Source of the DNA: Palsa-504 sp963756575
GTDB lineage: Bacteria; Actinomycetota; Actinomycetes; Streptosporangiales; Streptosporangiaceae
Reading direction: 5' to 3'
Length of the DNA stretch: 64,000 bases
Assembly: GCA_963756575.1 (NCBI GenBank)
Contig: CAVWOM010000019.1
Span: forward strand, 372,001-436,000
In this document: piece after piece, positions 60,890 through 64,000 of the stretch
Layout of the letters: every line of letters begins with the position of its first letter
Position numbering within the stretch: the stretch's first letter is position 1
Translations under genes and position numbers: made by a program
Notes under the pieces: model-generated
Seen by the model: only the letters and a program-made list of their open reading frames with translations
The model's database searches: none
What the model was told of the DNA's origin: nothing

Positions 60890-61786
60890 ATGGCCTCGGT
60901 CGCATCGGTGGCGCCCTCCGCCACCTCGAAATCCCGTCCTGCCGCCGGCACCCCGTCCGGTCCCAGCCGCGGCCTGCGGCTGACCGGGTACTACCTGGTG
61001 CTGCTGGTCATCGTCATCGTCTTCATCACCCCGTACCTGTTCTCGCTGTTCGCCGCGTTCAAGCCGCTGGGCGACATCTTGGCCCAGTCGCCCGCCCGGC
61101 CGCCGACCAGCCCGACCTGGGCCAACTTCAAGGAGATCTTCACCCAGGACGACTTCGCCCGGTACCTGGGCAACACGCTGATGGTCACGGTCATCCTCAC
61201 GGCCGGCCAGGTGATCTTCTCGATGATGGGCGCCTACGCGTTCGCCCGGATGGAGTTCCCCGGCCGGGACGCCCTGTTCTGGATGTACCTGGCCACGCTG
61301 ATGGTGCCGAACGTGGTGACCCTGGTCCCGATGTACGTGATGTTCGCCAAGGCCGGCCTGCTGAACACCTACTGGGCGATCTTCCTGCCCTACGTGCTCG
61401 GCGTCCCGCAGGCGGTGTTCCTGATGCGGCAGAACTTCATGACGATCCCGAAGGAGGTGATGGAGGCCGCGCGGCTGGACGGCTGCTCGGAGAGCCGCAT
61501 CCTGTGGCGGATCGTGGTGCCGATCTCCAAGCCCATCATCATCACCGCCACCCTGCTCGCGTTCGTCTTCGGCTGGAACAACTTCCTGTGGCCGCTGATC
61601 GTGACCAACTCCAACTCGCTCAACGTGCTGTCGGTGGGCACGGCCAACCTGAACTCCAACTTCGCCGACCAGTGGAACCTGGTCCTGGCCGCTTCCCTGG
61701 TGGCGCTGATTCCCATGGTGATCTTGTTCGCGGTCTTCCAGAAGCACATCGTCCGGTCTATCTCGCTGACCGGGATCAACCGGTGA
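60890..61786 (+). CDS. Sugar ABC transporter permease (MalG/UgpE type)
   Basis: A 298-residue permease, second of the operon. About six membrane helices; the EAA loop is VMEAARLDGCSESRILWRIV with PISKPIIITATLLAF following. The C-terminal ending RSISLTGINR matches carbohydrate importers. GAGGAGC in front of the ATG, 12 bases after the first permease. Its stop overlaps the start of the binding protein gene (GTGA). Confidence 0.95.
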   Translation: MASVASVAPSATSKSRPAAGTPSGPSRGLRLTGYYLVLLVIVIVFITPYLFSLFAAFKPLGDILAQSPARPPTSPTWANFKEIFTQDDFARYLGNTLMVTVILTAGQVIFSMMGAYAFARMEFPGRDALFWMYLATLMVPNVVTLVPMYVMFAKAGLLNTYWAIFLPYVLGVPQAVFLMRQNFMTIPKEVMEAARLDGCSESRILWRIVVPISKPIIITATLLAFVFGWNNFLWPLIVTNSNSLNVLSVGTANLNSNFADQWNLVLAASLVALIPMVILFAVFQKHIVRSISLTGINR

Positions 61787-63138
61787 GGCCCCGGATGCCC
61801 CGGCGCCTGGCTATGGCCACGATCGCGGTGGCCGCGCTGACCGCGCTGTCCGGCTGTGCCGGCTGGGGGATCAGCACGGGCGGGGCCAAGGGCACGGTCA
61901 CGCTGACCTACGCCCTGTGGGACCCGCACGAGCAGATCGGCTACCAGGCCTCGATCGACCAGTTCGAGAAGATCCACCCGAACATCAAGGTCAACATCGA
62001 GAACGTCCCCTACGGCAGCTACGAGCAGAAGATCACGGCCGAGTTCATCACCGGCGGGGCCCCGGACCTGTTCTGGGTGAACACCCCATGGCTGGGAACG
62101 TTCGTCAAGGACGGGATCCTGACCAACATCGCCCCGCAGATCAAGGCCAACCACATCGACATGTCCCAGTACTATCCGCAGCTGGTCGCCCTGCACTCGC
62201 GTAACGGCGCGATCTACGGCCTGCCCAAGGACTGGGACACGATCGCCATCTACTACAACAAGAACTACTTCTCCAAGATCGGCCTTCAGATCCCGTCCAA
62301 TTTGAGCTGGAGCGCCAACGGGACCGGGTCGTTCGTCAACTTCCTCAAGCAGGCCACCACCGACACCAGCGGGCACAACGCGCTGTCGCCGCAGTTCGAC
62401 CCGGGCAAGGTCGCGACCTACGCGCTCGGCGTCTACAACGACCCGCAGTCCGGCTGGGGCAACTACGTGGCCGAGCTCGGCGGGAAGATCATCCCGTACC
62501 CGTACGCGTCCACCACCAGCGTGACCACGCCGGCGTTCCAGCAGGGCATGTCGTTCCTGACCGGCACGCTGACTAACGACCACGTCATCGTGCCCGGAGC
62601 CGAATCCGGGCCGAACGCGAACGGAAACAACCTGCTGACGCTGTTCACCCAGGGCAAGGTGGCCATGTGGGAGGCCGGCGACTGGAACACCACCACGGTC
62701 AAGGGCACGGTGAGCTTCCCGGTGGGGGTGGCCACGCTGCCGATCGGCCCGGACGGCCGGGTCAGCGTGTTCAACGGGCTGATCGACGGCCTGAACAGCC
62801 ACACCACCCACCCCAAAGAGGCCTGGGAGCTCGAGCAGTGGCTCGGGTCGGCCCAGTCGCAGCGGATCCTGGGCGCGGGCGGCTACGTATGGCCGGCCAT
62901 CAAGAGCCTGGACCCGCTGTTCCAGCAGTACTGGGCCAAGCAGGGCATCGACATGTCGGCCTTCCTGACCGAGGCGCACGGGAAGGTGGTGAACTTTCCG
63001 GTCAGCTCGGGCATGGGCGCCGCGCTGACCCAGATCGGAAACGACCTCGGGCCGGCCTGGCTGGGTTCGACGTCAGTGAGCTCGGCGCTGAAACAGGCCA
63101 GTAACGATGCGAACTACGCGCTGAAAACCGGTAACTGA
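61783..63138 (+). CDS. Extracellular sugar-binding lipoprotein of an ABC importer
   Basis: A 451-residue protein with a lipobox LTALSGC at about residue 20-26, so a lipoprotein on the outer membrane face. Start at GTG 61783, overlapping the permease TGA. The solute-binding parts are QFEKIHPNIKVNIENVPYGS, TGGAPDLFWVNTPWLGTFVK and AIYGLPKDWDTIAIYYNKNY, FTQGKVAMWEAGDWNTTTVK. This is the family 1 binding protein group (maltose, glycerol-3-phosphate, chitobiose and xylo-oligosaccharides). The real ligand cannot be told. Confidence 0.95.
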   Translation: MRPRMPRRLAMATIAVAALTALSGCAGWGISTGGAKGTVTLTYALWDPHEQIGYQASIDQFEKIHPNIKVNIENVPYGSYEQKITAEFITGGAPDLFWVNTPWLGTFVKDGILTNIAPQIKANHIDMSQYYPQLVALHSRNGAIYGLPKDWDTIAIYYNKNYFSKIGLQIPSNLSWSANGTGSFVNFLKQATTDTSGHNALSPQFDPGKVATYALGVYNDPQSGWGNYVAELGGKIIPYPYASTTSVTTPAFQQGMSFLTGTLTNDHVIVPGAESGPNANGNNLLTLFTQGKVAMWEAGDWNTTTVKGTVSFPVGVATLPIGPDGRVSVFNGLIDGLNSHTTHPKEAWELEQWLGSAQSQRILGAGGYVWPAIKSLDPLFQQYWAKQGIDMSAFLTEAHGKVVNFPVSSGMGAALTQIGNDLGPAWLGSTSVSSALKQASNDANYALKTGN

Positions 63139-63227
63139 CCATGCCAGGGGCCGCCCCCGGTCCTCCCCGTGCCCGCTGCTGCCCGAGCACGGGAAGGCCA
63201 TTGTCCCTCGTCGAGGCCTGCTGACCG

Positions 63228-63938
63228 TCAGCCTGCCGCGGCCCGCTTGCGAGGGCGGGGCTTGCGCGCCGCGGCGCCCGGAGCGGTGCCCGCGGCCGCG
63301 TCGCCGCCTCCGGCCGGGACGCCGAGGCCGTGCCGGACCAGCGACTGCGCGGTGCGCACCACGGTGTCCAGCGATCCCCGCCGCGGGTTCCACCATTCGG
63401 CGGCCCAGTTGAGCGCGCCCAGGACCATCATCCGGGCCGCCATCGGGTCCAGGTCGGACCGGAGCAGCCCGGCGTTGCCGGCGTCCTGCAGCAGCTTGCG
63501 CCACATGTCGCCGTACTGCGACGCCTCGGCCGTGTACCGGATCGCGATGTTCTCCGGCACCTGCCCCGCGTTGCGGATCGAGGCCGTGGTGTAGTCCGAG
63601 ATCTCCAGGCAGTAGCGCAGGTGGGCCTCGACGGCGGCGTCGATCCGGTCCAGTGGCTCGGCGCTGGCCGGCAGGGCGGCCAGCACCCCGGCCATGTGCT
63701 CGCGCATGTGCGCGATGCCCGTCCACATGACCTCCTCGATCAAGTCATCACGGGACGGGAAGTAGTAATAGATGGCCGGCGCCTGGATCTCCGCCTGTTC
63801 GGCGACATCGCTCAGCCGCGTGCCCGCGTACCCTTTCCGGCTGAGCACGTGGGCGGCGGCGTCGAGGATCCGCTCCCTGGTCCGCGCGGACTTCGAGCCG
63901 GCGTCCTCCGGTTCCGCCGTCTCCTGTTTTCTAGGCAC
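63228..63938 (-). CDS. TetR family transcriptional regulator
   Basis: A 236-residue regulator. HTH: RERILDAAAHVLSRKGYAGT, RLSDVAEQAEIQAPAIYYYF, then PSRDDLIEEVMWTGIAHMRE. The ligand domain is of the TetR_C_33-like or FadR-like type (LDRIDAAVEAHLRYCLE; AAEWWNPRRGSLDTVV). The C-terminal tail is rich in Ala, Gly and Arg. The GTG start is seven bases after a perfect TATAAT (63946-63951, minus strand), so the transcript is leaderless. It may govern the catabolic operons of this region, but no matching operator was proven. Confidence 0.93.
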   Translation of the reverse strand: MPRKQETAEPEDAGSKSARTRERILDAAAHVLSRKGYAGTRLSDVAEQAEIQAPAIYYYFPSRDDLIEEVMWTGIAHMREHMAGVLAALPASAEPLDRIDAAVEAHLRYCLEISDYTTASIRNAGQVPENIAIRYTAEASQYGDMWRKLLQDAGNAGLLRSDLDPMAARMMVLGALNWAAEWWNPRRGSLDTVVRTAQSLVRHGLGVPAGGGDAAAGTAPGAAARKPRPRKRAAAG

Positions 63939-63945
63939 GCGTCAA

Positions 63946-63951
63946 ATTATA
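63946..63951 (-). promoter_or_regulatory. TATAAT -10 box of a leaderless TetR gene
   Basis: On the minus strand TATAAT is followed by seven bases and then the GTG start, the spacing of a leaderless actinobacterial transcript. No GGAGG-like site precedes the start. Confidence 0.6.
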
Positions 63952-64000
63952 GGCTCGCACGCCTCGCTCACCCGCCCCGGGCGGCTCCTCCGCCTCATCC

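Overview
The window looks like the chromosome of a high-GC soil actinomycete. Evidence: very GC-rich coding in both strands, abundant GTG starts, several leaderless promoters of the TANNNT type, and actinobacterial families such as LLM/F420-type oxidoreductases, NDMA-type alcohol dehydrogenase, DUF1003, DUF4242, GSP17M, an ECF sigma factor, an actinobacterial xylose isomerase and MHS transporters. The exact genus cannot be read from the sequence. No rRNA, tRNA, CRISPR array, complete insertion sequence or phage module was recognised.

Layout. 1-1772: catabolic genes on the minus strand (acyl-CoA ligase fragment, LLM oxidoreductase, SnoaL-like protein). 1847-8994: a two-component system next to a frameshifted RidA gene and an adaptor/ABC/permease/lipoprotein export operon. 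9107-11683: TetR regulator and a DrrAB-like ABC-2 exporter. 12115-17894: a second catabolic block (SnoaL, LLM, FAD desaturase-like, then D-serine-dehydratase-like and acyl-CoA ligase genes). 17838-21631: MgtE-CBS/DUF1003 pair, then gene debris (AraC N-terminal domain, monooxygenase small subunit, DUF59) and DUF1684. 21675-23509: LysR divergent from a 2OG-Fe(II) oxygenase. 23491-26558: a lower-GC island with three genes in an operon: SLOG-like nucleotide sensor, patatin phospholipase, and a TIR plus caspase-like protein. This is the best candidate for an undescribed conflict (antiphage) system. 26814-34347: hydrolase, methyltransferases, xylose isomerase with a LacI regulator, a shortened LuxR regulator, stress proteins and DsbA. 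34917-40326: ECF sigma factor with a 30-bp tandem repeat, a SAHH-like enzyme, NDMA-type alcohol dehydrogenase with MoxR ATPase and VWA partner. 40374-48978: hydrolases, a GlcD-type oxidase, uncharacterised proteins, rhomboid protease, a broken N-hydroxylase and an RHH protein. 49218-54653: Rieske dioxygenase, thioesterase, metallo-hydrolase, enoyl-CoA hydratase and acyl-CoA dehydrogenase, a likely aromatic or cyclic-acid degradation route. 54684-59799: Ser/Thr kinase, second FAD desaturase-like enzyme, MHS transporter and NUDIX hydrolase. 59936-63138: a sugar ABC importer, then a TetR regulator.

How the genes may work together. The ligases, dehydrogenase, hydratase, LLM and Rieske enzymes suggest uptake (MHS transporter), CoA activation, ring oxidation and beta-oxidation of organic acids, under TetR-like control. 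The xylA/LacI pair and the sugar importer serve carbohydrate use. At least ten otherwise recognisable genes carry one or more single-base frameshifts. Either the assembly has indel errors or several loci are decaying, so the broken genes below should be read with that in mind.
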